In this document: one piece after another, positions 1 through 7,236 of the stretch | How positions within the stretch are numbered: position 1 is the stretch's first letter | Layout of the letters: the number at the start of each line of letters is the position of its first letter | Origin: Zobellia uliginosa | GTDB taxonomy: Bacteria > Bacteroidota > Bacteroidia > Flavobacteriales > Flavobacteriaceae | Length of the DNA: 64,000 nucleotides | Assembly (NCBI RefSeq): GCF_900156625.1 | Contig: NZ_FTOB01000003.1 | Coordinates: 248,001-312,000 of the forward strand | Reading direction: 5' to 3' | Made by a program: the position numbers and the translations under genes | Notes under the pieces: generated by a model | What the model saw: the letters and a program-made list of their open reading frames with translations, nothing else | Databases searched by the model: none | Told to the model about the DNA's origin: nothing

Positions 1-1
1 G

Positions 2-43
2 GTAAATGCCTTGATGAACGGTAGGGAGCTTTTTAACGCTTAG
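2..43 (+). CDS. possible 3' tail of a plus-strand gene cut by the window edge
   Basis: The second forward frame is open from the window edge to a TAG at 41-43 and would encode a C-terminal tail ending NGRELFNA. Nothing identifies the product, and an open frame this short occurs often by chance. The next 45 bases hold no T-rich terminator. It is listed only because the window may cut a gene here. Confidence 0.2.
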   Translation, partial: VNALMNGRELFNA

Positions 44-76
44 TTTGGCGGGTTAATTTTCTAGAATAAAAAAATC

Positions 77-159
77 TATATAATCCCATCCCCCATCTAC
101 GTAATTAAATTATGTAGCTATGGGGGAATTGATTATTGTGGGGAATGGGTGATTATATA
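77..159. repeat. nested imperfect inverted repeat
   Basis: The inner arms CCCCCAT (90-96) and ATGGGGG (120-126) flank a second stem, CTACGTAAT (97-105) with ATTATGTAG (109-117), giving a stem of about 16 bp with a two-base bulge. The outer sequence TATATAATCCCATCCCC (77-93) is an imperfect reverse complement of 140-159, so two alternative foldings are possible. No T-run follows on either strand, so it is not an ordinary terminator. It lies between the window edge and the 3' end of the minus-strand gene at 192-584. Confidence 0.5.
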
Positions 160-191
160 TATTGTTGTATATGGAAAAGACTTGTTCTTAC

Positions 192-584
192 TTAATGGTT
201 GAGCATGAATAGGTCTCCGTTTTCTATGGTAGTGCTTTTTAAATCGTAGATGACCGCATCATCTTCTGAATCAAAATAAAGTCCCCAATACTTGAAATAG
301 TCTTTCTTTGTATTGTTGTCCGTTTCAATATTCATAATTAGAATATCGTTCTGTTCATTGTGTTTTTCCTCGAAAACGGGAACGTAGATTTCGTAAGGTA
401 TTTCGGTTAGTCCCTTGCTGAAATGAACGTAATGTTTACAGATGGCCGCTATAACATCGTTTAGTTGCTCGGGGATGCTATTGTCGTAAATTTTGTTTAT
501 GACTATGGCCGTGTCATTTAAGAAAAAAGTAAATTCTTCTATGTCTACCTGAGTTCCGCTTTTGGTAATAAGTTCATTTATCAA
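192..584 (-). CDS. hypothetical protein, 130 aa
   Basis: I do not recognise the family. The product is acidic and soluble, with no signal peptide or membrane segment, and is rich in Asp, Glu and Asn towards the C-terminus (for example FDSEDDAVIYD). The only in-frame start near the 5' end is a TTG at 582-584. That codon overlaps the stop of the upstream gene (574-576) by 11 bases, so translation probably depends on re-initiation after the upstream ORF. The frame is open back to about 633 but contains no ATG. A continuous fusion of the two reading frames would need a frameshift, for which I see no slippery site. No partner gene suggests a role. Confidence 0.5.
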   Translation of the reverse strand: MINELITKSGTQVDIEEFTFFLNDTAIVINKIYDNSIPEQLNDVIAAICKHYVHFSKGLTEIPYEIYVPVFEEKHNEQNDILIMNIETDNNTKKDYFKYWGLYFDSEDDAVIYDLKSTTIENGDLFMLNH

Positions 585-849
585 TTTGATAAACGAGGTT
601 TTGCTTGGTTTGAAACTTCCCCATGTACCTCATATTGAAATGAAATAACATTTCGGCCAAGGAGATGTTGCAATTGAGTTCTATAGCCAAACTCGTCTTA
701 AGATTTCTGTCGGTACAGTTTAGAATTGTAGCCTCGGCAAAGAAGAGTTTCTCCAAGCTATTTACAAAAGATTCCATCCCCTCAATTCGTGAATTGGGAG
801 TATAACCGTTGGAATGGTCATTCCTAAAACTATCTAAATATAGTGGCAT
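574..849 (-). CDS. hypothetical protein, 91 aa
   Basis: Unrecognised small protein with no signal peptide or transmembrane helix. The ORF can be extended to a TTG at 879, but the first ATG (847-849, giving MPLYLDSFRND) is the more likely start. Its stop overlaps the TTG start of the gene at 192-584, so the two are probably co-transcribed and translationally coupled. A terminator-like hairpin (909-942) separates the pair from the response regulator upstream, so they should have their own promoter, which I cannot place confidently. Confidence 0.45.
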   Translation of the reverse strand: MPLYLDSFRNDHSNGYTPNSRIEGMESFVNSLEKLFFAEATILNCTDRNLKTSLAIELNCNISLAEMLFHFNMRYMGKFQTKQNLVYQIDK

Positions 850-908
850 ATGCGCGGGGTTCTTCAACTTCAAAAACAAAGATAGTTTTCAGTGAAGATT
901 GGCATATA

Positions 909-942
909 AAGAAAAACCCCATAAAAACTGGGGGATTTTTCA
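909..942 (-). terminator. intrinsic terminator after the response-regulator gene
   Basis: Read on the minus strand, CCCC and GGGG arms (stem of about 5-6 bp with flanking A/T pairs) enclose an AT-rich loop and are followed by a TTTTT run. It lies about 70 bases past the stop of the minus-strand response regulator at 1014. Confidence 0.6.
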
Positions 943-1013
943 AAATCATTAAGGTTAGATATTGCACTCGGATTATTCCTACGAAACGGGGTCAATGTTT
1001 TTGGGGAATGTCA

Positions 1014-1685
1014 TTAAATGAACCCGCGTTTTCGCGCTTCTTCAATAAGGGCAAAGTCATTGCCGTTTTCAACGTTGAAAATGATTTTCAACTGTCTTTT
1101 TCTGTTTTCAACGGTGGTACTGGAGGCAGCCACTAATGAAGAGATGTCCTTGGTCTTTGTTCCAATAGATAATTGATACAATATTTTTTTGTCACGTTCG
1201 TCAATTTGATCTTCGTTGGCCATTTTGCGACGTATGGCTTGCAGGGCGGCGGCGGTGTAATAGGGAGGTTTTTCGATAACCGTTTTTACCATATCCTGTA
1301 GGGTTTTCTCATCTACTTCCGACTTTACCATGTAGCCGTCGGGGTTGACCGTTTTTAAAACGTTGTTGATGTGATAACTATCGCTAAAGGAGGATAGGAA
1401 TACGACCTTTGAGGTCGGTGATATCTTTTTGGCAAGGAGTCCTAAATCGATACCGCCCCTTTCTTCCTTGGCGCTCTCCGGGAACATTTGAATATCCAAT
1501 AAGATAATATCGTAGGGCATGCGCGAGGCGGAACTTTCTATTTCGGCCTTGCCCTCTTCGTAACTGGGGGCAATGTTCACAACAACATTGTAGGCGTCAA
1601 ATTCACAACCTTCAATGGTGTATTTGTAACCTAAGGCAATCATTTCATGGTCATCTACGGCAAGTACTCTAATTAAATCACTCAT
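1014..1685 (-). CDS. NarL/LuxR-type response regulator
   Basis: Cytoplasmic DNA-binding response regulator, 223 aa. The receiver domain (about residues 5-130) has the acidic pair D11-D12 (VLAVDDHE) and a phospho-acceptor D64 in ILLDIQMFP. It is unusual in carrying a short insert (residues about 69-77) straight after that strand. The C-terminal 65 residues form a LuxR-type helix-turn-helix (KTKDISSLVAASSTTVENRK), a little divergent from the consensus. It lies 23 bases downstream of a TPR histidine kinase on the same strand, so the kinase and regulator form one operon and almost certainly one phosphorelay. The input signal and target genes are unknown. Confidence 0.88.
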   Translation of the reverse strand: MSDLIRVLAVDDHEMIALGYKYTIEGCEFDAYNVVVNIAPSYEEGKAEIESSASRMPYDIILLDIQMFPESAKEERGGIDLGLLAKKISPTSKVVFLSSFSDSYHINNVLKTVNPDGYMVKSEVDEKTLQDMVKTVIEKPPYYTAAALQAIRRKMANEDQIDERDKKILYQLSIGTKTKDISSLVAASSTTVENRKRQLKIIFNVENGNDFALIEEARKRGFI

Positions 1686-1708
1686 GGTATTTCTGGGTCA
1701 ATTCTAAT

Positions 1709-3808
1709 CTAAAGCGATGGGGTTGTTGCTTTTTCCTGTGGTTTGCTTTTGGGGCTGTTCGGTAAAGGAACTTCTAAAAGTACCGTCGTACCTTTGCCCG
1801 GGGCGCTTTTGATGTGATATGTTCCTTTAATCTTTTCTATTCTCGATGCAATATTTCGAAGACCGATTCCCTTTTTTCTCGAGTTGGTTTTAAAACCTTT
1901 TCCGTCGTCCTCGATACTCACTTTGAATCCGTCTTCCGTTCTACTAAGTTCTACAATTACATTTTTACATTGGGCATGTTTAACAGAATTTTGTAAACTT
2001 TCTTGAATCATTCGGTAAACGTTGATTTTTATATTGCCCGCTAGGCTGTCCCAGTCAAATGATTCGTTGTAGATAAACTTGTATTCGAATTTTCCTGTCT
2101 TTTGAACGGTTTTCAATAAGTCTTGTAGGGAATGGATAAAATTAGGGATGTTCAGGTAGGCTGCGTGATTAAGTTCGTGGGATATGGCGCGAATCTCTTT
2201 CTCTACATCCTGTAAGGCATCAATGGCTCTTTTTCGTTCCGTGGTGGCATGTTCGTCGTTCTTTTTGTTGAGTCCGGTAAGTACCATTCGGGCTCCAAGC
2301 ATTTTGCCTAAAACGCCATCGTGGAGTTCTTCGGAAATACGTTTTTGTTCAATCTTTTTACCTTCTTCCAGTTTTTGTTTCTGGGCAAGCATTAAATTGA
2401 AAATTTCTTGGTTGGCCGCTTGCTGTTCTTGTTGGAATCTTAGTTTTTGGTTTTTTACCCTTTGAACTAAAATAATATATGACATAAGTCCTAGTAAAAG
2501 AATGGAAACCGCAACACCTGTCCATAGTTGTTTTTGGCGGGCAAGTAATTGGTTTTCAGCAATAAATTCGTCGGTTTCAAAGCGTATACGGGCAAATTTA
2601 TTTCGGGCAAGGCGCTCTACCTGTTGTAGGCTATCGTTTAATGAAATGTACTTTTGGTTATAATAGCTTGCTTTTTGAGGTTCTAATTTTGCCAGTAATT
2701 GTAGGCTTTTTAAGAAGCGATCATTGCTGTGTGCGATCTGGGAGTAGCCAAGGGCCTTTTTGGCCTGTGATACCGCTTTGACCGTATCTTTAAGTTTGAG
2801 ATAGTACTCTGCAAAATAGTAATGACTGCGTGAAACATCTTGAATGGCCCCTATACTGTCTTGTAGATGGATGACCGTTTCGAAGTCTTGTAAAACCTTG
2901 GTGTTAGGGTCGGTTTTAAACTTGCAATAGGCCAAATTATTGAGGGCTATGGCATATAGGGTAGGCCTGTCGTCAAGGAGGGTCGGGCTTTTTAAAACTT
3001 CTTGAAAAAAGGGTATGGCTTTTTCGTAATTCCCTTGCTCAAGATAGACTACACCGATATTGTTTTTTACGCTAAGATCGTAGTTGTTGTTCTCTTCTAT
3101 TAGTTTTTGGTAGGCGAAGGCCGTATTGTAATAGTCTATGGCCCTGTCATAATCTTTCAGTTCTTTGGTGACGGAACCTAGGTTGTTGTAGCAGTTGTAA
3201 AGCCGTTTGTATTTTTTCATCGGCTTCAAGATTTCAATGGCTTTTATCGTGTTGATCTCACTACCGGTATAATCTTTTATATCGGCTTGGGTAACGGCCA
3301 TATTGTAAAGCATTCGCGCCGATTCATAATCCATGTGAAGCGCATCATAGAGTTTTTGGGCTTCCAGAAAATGGTGGTATGCATTGTCGGCTTTGGCTTT
3401 TTTTCTGTAGAAATGGGCTAGGTCCCAATGTGCTTCGGCTAGTTTGAGACTGTCGTTTAACGCTTTGGCCAGGTCAAGGGTCTTTTGGTTGGTATTTATA
3501 AAGTTGGTAGAATCGAGAAGTTCTAAATAGCGAAGTGATATTCTCGAGTAGAGCTTGATCTTAAGGGAGTCGTTCTTTATCTGTGAGGCTCTTTTTTTTG
3601 CTTTATCGAGAAAAGTTTTTTGTTCTGTTTGGGAAAATTCTGAATTTGTCGAGTTGTCGATCAGGGCATCTATGGAATCGGCCTGCATGGAAATATCGAT
3701 GCCGTCCGCGGGGTTCTTATTCTTGTTACAGGCAAGGAATAGGAGTGTCAACAGGCTAAAAGCCAGGGATTTAATATGTTTAAGCGGACTGTGTTTGATA
3801 GACAGCAT
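1709..3808 (-). CDS. TPR-containing sensor histidine kinase (HisKA_3)
   Basis: Sensor kinase of 699 aa, partner of the response regulator just downstream. The N-terminus has a lipoprotein-type signal (LLTLLFLAC, Cys near residue 27). Residues about 60-400 are tetratricopeptide repeats, forming a periplasmic sensor. A transmembrane helix spans about 428-448, followed by a coiled coil. The HisKA_3 dimerisation box RISEELHDGVLG places the phosphorylated His at residue 496. The HATPase domain has the N box (ESLQNSVKHA), a G box (DDGKGF) and GIGLRNI. This architecture is common in Flavobacteriia and pairs with LuxR-type regulators. The substrate or stress sensed cannot be read from the sequence. 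A lipid anchor plus a transmembrane helix is odd; the first hydrophobic stretch may instead be an uncleaved anchor. Confidence 0.88.
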   Translation of the reverse strand: MLSIKHSPLKHIKSLAFSLLTLLFLACNKNKNPADGIDISMQADSIDALIDNSTNSEFSQTEQKTFLDKAKKRASQIKNDSLKIKLYSRISLRYLELLDSTNFINTNQKTLDLAKALNDSLKLAEAHWDLAHFYRKKAKADNAYHHFLEAQKLYDALHMDYESARMLYNMAVTQADIKDYTGSEINTIKAIEILKPMKKYKRLYNCYNNLGSVTKELKDYDRAIDYYNTAFAYQKLIEENNNYDLSVKNNIGVVYLEQGNYEKAIPFFQEVLKSPTLLDDRPTLYAIALNNLAYCKFKTDPNTKVLQDFETVIHLQDSIGAIQDVSRSHYYFAEYYLKLKDTVKAVSQAKKALGYSQIAHSNDRFLKSLQLLAKLEPQKASYYNQKYISLNDSLQQVERLARNKFARIRFETDEFIAENQLLARQKQLWTGVAVSILLLGLMSYIILVQRVKNQKLRFQQEQQAANQEIFNLMLAQKQKLEEGKKIEQKRISEELHDGVLGKMLGARMVLTGLNKKNDEHATTERKRAIDALQDVEKEIRAISHELNHAAYLNIPNFIHSLQDLLKTVQKTGKFEYKFIYNESFDWDSLAGNIKINVYRMIQESLQNSVKHAQCKNVIVELSRTEDGFKVSIEDDGKGFKTNSRKKGIGLRNIASRIEKIKGTYHIKSAPGKGTTVLLEVPLPNSPKSKPQEKATTPSL

Positions 3809-3827
3809 GCGAATGGTAAATTCAGGT

Positions 3828-3860
3828 TAAAAAAAAAGCCTTAAAACTTAATTTAAGGCT
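3828..3860 (-). terminator. intrinsic terminator of the small lipoprotein gene
   Basis: On the minus strand a 9-bp perfect stem, AGCCTTAAA with TTTAAGGCT around a 6-base loop, is followed by nine T. It lies 25 bases after the stop of the gene at 3885-4049 and just before the start of the TPR kinase. Confidence 0.8.
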
Positions 3861-3884
3861 AATATAATCTATTCTGATTTTATA

Positions 3885-4049
3885 CTAAGAACCACGTCTG
3901 TCTGTCTCAACGTCGTCACCATCTGTAGATGCATCGATATGCAAGTCATAAAGGGCGTCTGTTTCGTCAACTTTTGTTTCTGATTCACATGAAGTGAATA
4001 ATCCAACGCTCATTACTAATACTGCGAAAATACTTGCTACTTTTTTCAT
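3885..4049 (-). CDS. small acidic lipoprotein, 54 aa
   Basis: An ATG at 4047-4049 opens a 54-codon frame ending at TAG 3885-3887. The product starts MKKVASIFAVLVMSVGLFTS and then has the lipobox Cys21 (LFTSC), a typical type II signal peptide. The mature part is only 34 residues, strongly acidic (DETDALYD, STDGDDVETD). Its own terminator follows directly (3828-3860). It sits between the LytTR regulator and the TPR kinase on the same strand. The signal peptide plus the dedicated terminator make it a believable gene despite its size. I know of no family or function; the C-terminal half may be a surface tail or a processed peptide. Confidence 0.7.
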   Translation of the reverse strand: MKKVASIFAVLVMSVGLFTSCESETKVDETDALYDLHIDASTDGDDVETDRRGS

Positions 4050-4189
4050 AATAAATCTAGTTTTAGGGGGTTATCTTTTTTCTATACAGCTAAACTAGTG
4101 TGGTTTATGGTTAAAATGATCGGGTTTTAAATTGTTGTAGTCAATGAAGGGTTTCTACGAGTAAATGAAGCTGTTTTAAGAGGATTTGA

Positions 4190-4921
4190 TCAATTAAGGG
4201 TAGGAATGGTGTTTTTTGACAACAATTTCTTCAAGATATCTATGTTTTCGCGGTAAGATTTTGAGAAGGGCAGCTGTTTCTTGTTATGTTTTAATGTGCA
4301 ATAAGATTTACCATAGCTGATACGCGAAATAAAATTGGTGTTTACTATAAAACTCTGATGGATTCTGACAAAGTTTTTAGGTAGTTGATTTTCAAAGGTC
4401 TTTAACGTTTTGTAGGCATTGTTTATTGTTCCGTCCTTCATGACGAACTCCGTGGAATTGTTGTCGGCCTGTAAGTAAAGAATGTCGTCGGTATTGATAT
4501 ATTGAAAATCGCGATAAGACTTAAGACAGAGTGTTTGGGGTTCTGTCTTGGCCGGCATCTGCTTCTTAAGGCGTAATAAGGATTTTCTAATGTCAAATTC
4601 GTTATAGGGAAGTATCCAGTAATCGAAGAAACCATTTTTAATGGCGTCGTAAGCGTGTTCCTTGCTTTTTGAGATACCTATTATAAGGGGAAGCTGGTTC
4701 ATGTACTGATGAAGTTCCATAACCATATGAAACGATTCGGAAGCAGTATCATTAAGATTGATGAAAACGATGTCGGGGGAGTATTTTAAAATTACGTTTG
4801 TACCTTCTACACTATTTTGCGCCAATGCTGCACAGGTGAAATCACCATAGTCCTCCAAATAATGCTGTAGTTGCAAGTTTGAAGTGGCATCAGAATCTAT
4901 TATGGCATAAGTATAGTCCAA
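4190..4921 (-). CDS. LytTR-family regulator with degenerate receiver domain
   Basis: Cytoplasmic DNA-binding protein of 243 aa. Residues about 3-120 have the fold pattern of a response-regulator receiver, but the phospho-acceptor Asp is replaced by Asn55 (IVFINLND). The acidic pair is reduced (IIDSD, residues 7-11), and the conserved Lys before the cis-Pro is Leu104 (YWILPY). Residues about 135-235 are a LytTR DNA-binding domain (LKSYRDFQYINTDDILYLQA, then KTLKTFENQLPKNFVRIHQS). It is therefore probably not controlled by ordinary Asp phosphorylation and may respond by other means or act constitutively. No LytS-type kinase is nearby. A pair of 10-bp direct repeats 21 bp apart lies 128-158 bases upstream of its start (5049-5079) and may be its own binding site. 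Confidence 0.85.
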   Translation of the reverse strand: MDYTYAIIDSDATSNLQLQHYLEDYGDFTCAALAQNSVEGTNVILKYSPDIVFINLNDTASESFHMVMELHQYMNQLPLIIGISKSKEHAYDAIKNGFFDYWILPYNEFDIRKSLLRLKKQMPAKTEPQTLCLKSYRDFQYINTDDILYLQADNNSTEFVMKDGTINNAYKTLKTFENQLPKNFVRIHQSFIVNTNFISRISYGKSYCTLKHNKKQLPFSKSYRENIDILKKLLSKNTIPTLN

Positions 4922-5228
4922 GTCGCGTAATTTTAGTGCAAATTACTCATGGTAGGTCACATGGAGCTAAAGATATCCCCCATAATAATTGGGGTTTTTA
5001 TTCGTAAATACTTGGTATTGAATATATTTGAAGGAAAAAACCTTCAATTTGTAGGTTGTTTTTGGTTAATTGTAGGTTGAATAATTTTTAATTGCTGATA
5101 ACCAATGTGTTGTTTCTTTCGGTGCGGTTGAAAAGGAGCTTTGACATACGAAGGCCTACGTTCTTTTTTCTTATCGACAGGTGTTGCCGATTTATTGGTT
5201 AAACGCTATCTATATGAGGTAGTTAGGT
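4922..5228. other. 307-base intergenic region with hairpins and paired direct repeats
   Basis: No gene is visible. The region holds a hairpin CCCC/GGGG followed by TTTTT on the plus strand (4977-4999), a perfect hairpin TTGAAGG-A6-CCTTCAA (5028-5047), the two TTGTAGGTTG repeats (separate entry), and an 8-bp inverted repeat TAACCAAT (5099-5106) with ATTGGTTA (5194-5201). It must contain the LytTR gene promoter, which I could not locate with confidence. Confidence 0.5.
5049..5079. promoter_or_regulatory. tandem 10-bp direct repeats, candidate LytTR operator
   Basis: TTGTAGGTTG occurs at 5049-5058 and again, identical, at 5070-5079. The start-to-start distance is 21 bp, two helical turns, with 11 bases between. 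LytTR proteins typically bind two 9-10 bp direct repeats on one face of the helix at about this spacing, and a LytTR gene starts 128 bases away on the minus strand. Confidence 0.45.
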
Positions 5229-6770
5229 TTATTGTGCCGTGTATTCGTAAGCCCCGATATCGGGAGTGGCTGTGCGGTCAGCCCCTAAAATATCCGTAGG
5301 TATTGAAAGGGCCGTTGTTTTGTCACCTTTGTCCAATGCTGGAGCGTTAGGTCCTAGTTGGAAATCGTTGTTTCCCGCATTTTCAAAAAGGATGGCTTGG
5401 GTCCATACCGTGTTTCGGTATGTTTCAGCATTCTTAAAATCGTAAAGCTCTTTGTTCTTGGTCGGAATTTGGTCTTCATTACCGTTGAAAAGGCAGCTGT
5501 TGAAGTAATAATTATAGGTGTATGAGTCGTTTTTGTCGAGCGAAAGTTCAAAATTCCCGTTGCCAGCTATGATGCAGTTTTCAAAATCCGCTTTAAAAAG
5601 ATCCTTTCCCGTGGTATTCCCTTCCGCATCAAGTTCATAATTGTTGATAGTCAAGGCGGCACTGTTTCTGAATCCTTTCGTCCAGTAATTTGCTATAGTG
5701 GTGTGAATAAAGGTGTAGCTTCCTCCTAAACTACAATAGAGAGAACTATTTCCTGCACTGCCCAAAACCAGGTTTTTGCCGTTTATAGTGGCCGTCTTTC
5801 CCCAGAGATTCACCTGTAGGCTGTTGTAGATTTGGGTATTCTGTATATCTAGGGTGGGTGAGGGGAGCGCTGGTTTTCCTTCCACAAAAATGCCTATGGT
5901 CGCGTTTTTAAGGGTAAGGTACTTTATGGTATTGTTGTTACTGCCCTTGGTGATGCGTATGCCCGACCATTGTCCGCTTACATTTGAATATTCAGGTTCT
6001 AGGCGATCGCCTTCAAAAATCACTTCATTTTCCAGGTTTTCCAGATCGGAACTTAGGGAGCCATTAATAGCCAATGAAGCTTCCGCGGGTATAACCAAGC
6101 CTGAATTCTGATGAAAGTGTACTCTTGCACCGGCATCGATACTAAGTTGTTGGTCTTTCGGAACGGAGGCAAAGCCGTAGATGACATAAGGCTTTTCGTT
6201 GGTGAAGTTCAACTGGTCGTTTTGAAGTTCAAAGCCAGGGGCGCGTATTTCCGTTCCTTCCGCATCATAACCAATGGGCACGGTTTCGCTGCTTCCGTCG
6301 GAAAGGCTACGGGGAAATAGGAAAACGGCATCTTGAACAAGGGTGACCAAAGGAATTTTTTGGGCCTGGTCGTTTTTTCCAAATTGAAGTATGTCGGTAT
6401 AGAGCAGTTGGCCGGTATTCTTTTCCTCGATTTTGGCGGTGGTTTCGATAAACACATAGAGGCTGTCTTTGGCCAAAAGGGGAATATCGCTAAAGGCCTT
6501 TCCGGCCACACCATCGACATTAAGCCTGTAGAAACTGGCATCGCCTTGTTCCAGTCCGATAAACGGAATGGAGATATCTTCCTTACTGCGGTTGTATACC
6601 TTTAAGCTATAAGTGCTACTCCCAATATTGGCAAAAACGGTGTCGAGAAATACGGTATCCTTTGAAAACCCAAGATTACCCGTGCTGCTGGTGTACTCAA
6701 AATCTTTCCGGCACGAGGCGAAAGAAACAAAGAGAATCAGCAATGCTATGATAATCGAATGTCTTCCCAT
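5229..6770 (-). CDS. right-handed beta-helix-type lipoprotein
   Basis: Exported lipoprotein of 513 aa. The start is taken at the internal ATG 6768-6770 (MGRHSIIIALLILFVSFASC), which gives a good type II signal with Cys20 followed by RKD; the frame also has an ATG six codons earlier. The middle and C-terminal parts have the repetitive short-strand pattern of a parallel beta-helix (VIYGFASVPKDQQLSIDAGA, NNTIKYLTLKNATIGIF, LTINNYELDAEGN). The protein ends with the DIGAYEY motif seen in 'choice-of-anchor Q' surface proteins. The exact role is unknown; beta-helix folds bind or cleave polysaccharides, but I see no catalytic motif. It is the last gene of a minus-strand unit behind the thioesterase, with a 64-base gap. 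Confidence 0.7.
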   Translation of the reverse strand: MGRHSIIIALLILFVSFASCRKDFEYTSSTGNLGFSKDTVFLDTVFANIGSSTYSLKVYNRSKEDISIPFIGLEQGDASFYRLNVDGVAGKAFSDIPLLAKDSLYVFIETTAKIEEKNTGQLLYTDILQFGKNDQAQKIPLVTLVQDAVFLFPRSLSDGSSETVPIGYDAEGTEIRAPGFELQNDQLNFTNEKPYVIYGFASVPKDQQLSIDAGARVHFHQNSGLVIPAEASLAINGSLSSDLENLENEVIFEGDRLEPEYSNVSGQWSGIRITKGSNNNTIKYLTLKNATIGIFVEGKPALPSPTLDIQNTQIYNSLQVNLWGKTATINGKNLVLGSAGNSSLYCSLGGSYTFIHTTIANYWTKGFRNSAALTINNYELDAEGNTTGKDLFKADFENCIIAGNGNFELSLDKNDSYTYNYYFNSCLFNGNEDQIPTKNKELYDFKNAETYRNTVWTQAILFENAGNNDFQLGPNAPALDKGDKTTALSIPTDILGADRTATPDIGAYEYTAQ

Positions 6771-6834
6771 GGTTATAAGGTAATGCATTTAAGGCGGTAC
6801 AAAAAGAAGCCGTTAGAATATGAAATCGTTGGTT

Positions 6835-7236
6835 TTAGTTTGGTTCAGGGGAAAAGACTTCTTTTATTTTCTTTGATATCCGTGCCGGTTTTAGGGTGTC
6901 GGCATTTAAAAGGCACCATTCGGTACTTGACTTTAATAACAGCTCTCCGGTTTTCTTATTGTGCATTTCTACGATTCGAACGGAAATGGCCCCCCTACTT
7001 TTTTGGATGTAGGTTTCCATTTCAATGACATCGCCCAATACTGCGGCATTCTTATAGGTGATATGGTGTGTCATGACCACCCATATGATTCCTCTTCGCA
7101 TTTCTTCGGGCGCAACGGTCATCCAGTGCTCTTTGGAAATATCTTGCATCCACTGTACGTAGCGTACGTTGTTGACGTGATTGAGTTCGTCGAGGTCGTC
7201 TTTTTGTACGGTTATGGTCTTTCGGTAACGCTGCAT
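6835..7236 (-). CDS. acyl-CoA thioesterase, 4HBT hotdog family
   Basis: Cytoplasmic hotdog-fold thioesterase of 133 aa, the normal single-domain length. It carries the family motif DELNHVNNVRYVQWMQD (residues about 14-30), whose Asp/Asn-His element lies at the active site of YbgC/FcbC-like 4-hydroxybenzoyl-CoA thioesterases. It should hydrolyse an acyl-CoA thioester; the acyl group cannot be predicted. Its ATG directly abuts the stop of the glutaminyl cyclase gene (7237), so the two are co-transcribed. The functional link between them is not obvious. Confidence 0.85.
   Translation of the reverse strand: MQRYRKTITVQKDDLDELNHVNNVRYVQWMQDISKEHWMTVAPEEMRRGIIWVVMTHHITYKNAAVLGDVIEMETYIQKSRGAISVRIVEMHNKKTGELLLKSSTEWCLLNADTLKPARISKKIKEVFSPEPN

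Noticed and set aside
843-1136. Plus-strand ORF over the response-regulator 3' end
   Set aside because: It covers the terminator and runs antisense to a clear gene; no protein features.
4977-4999. Terminator-like CCCC/GGGG hairpin followed by T on the plus strand
   Set aside because: No plus-strand gene lies upstream; the stem is only 4-5 bp, so chance is likely. Kept only as part of the intergenic description.
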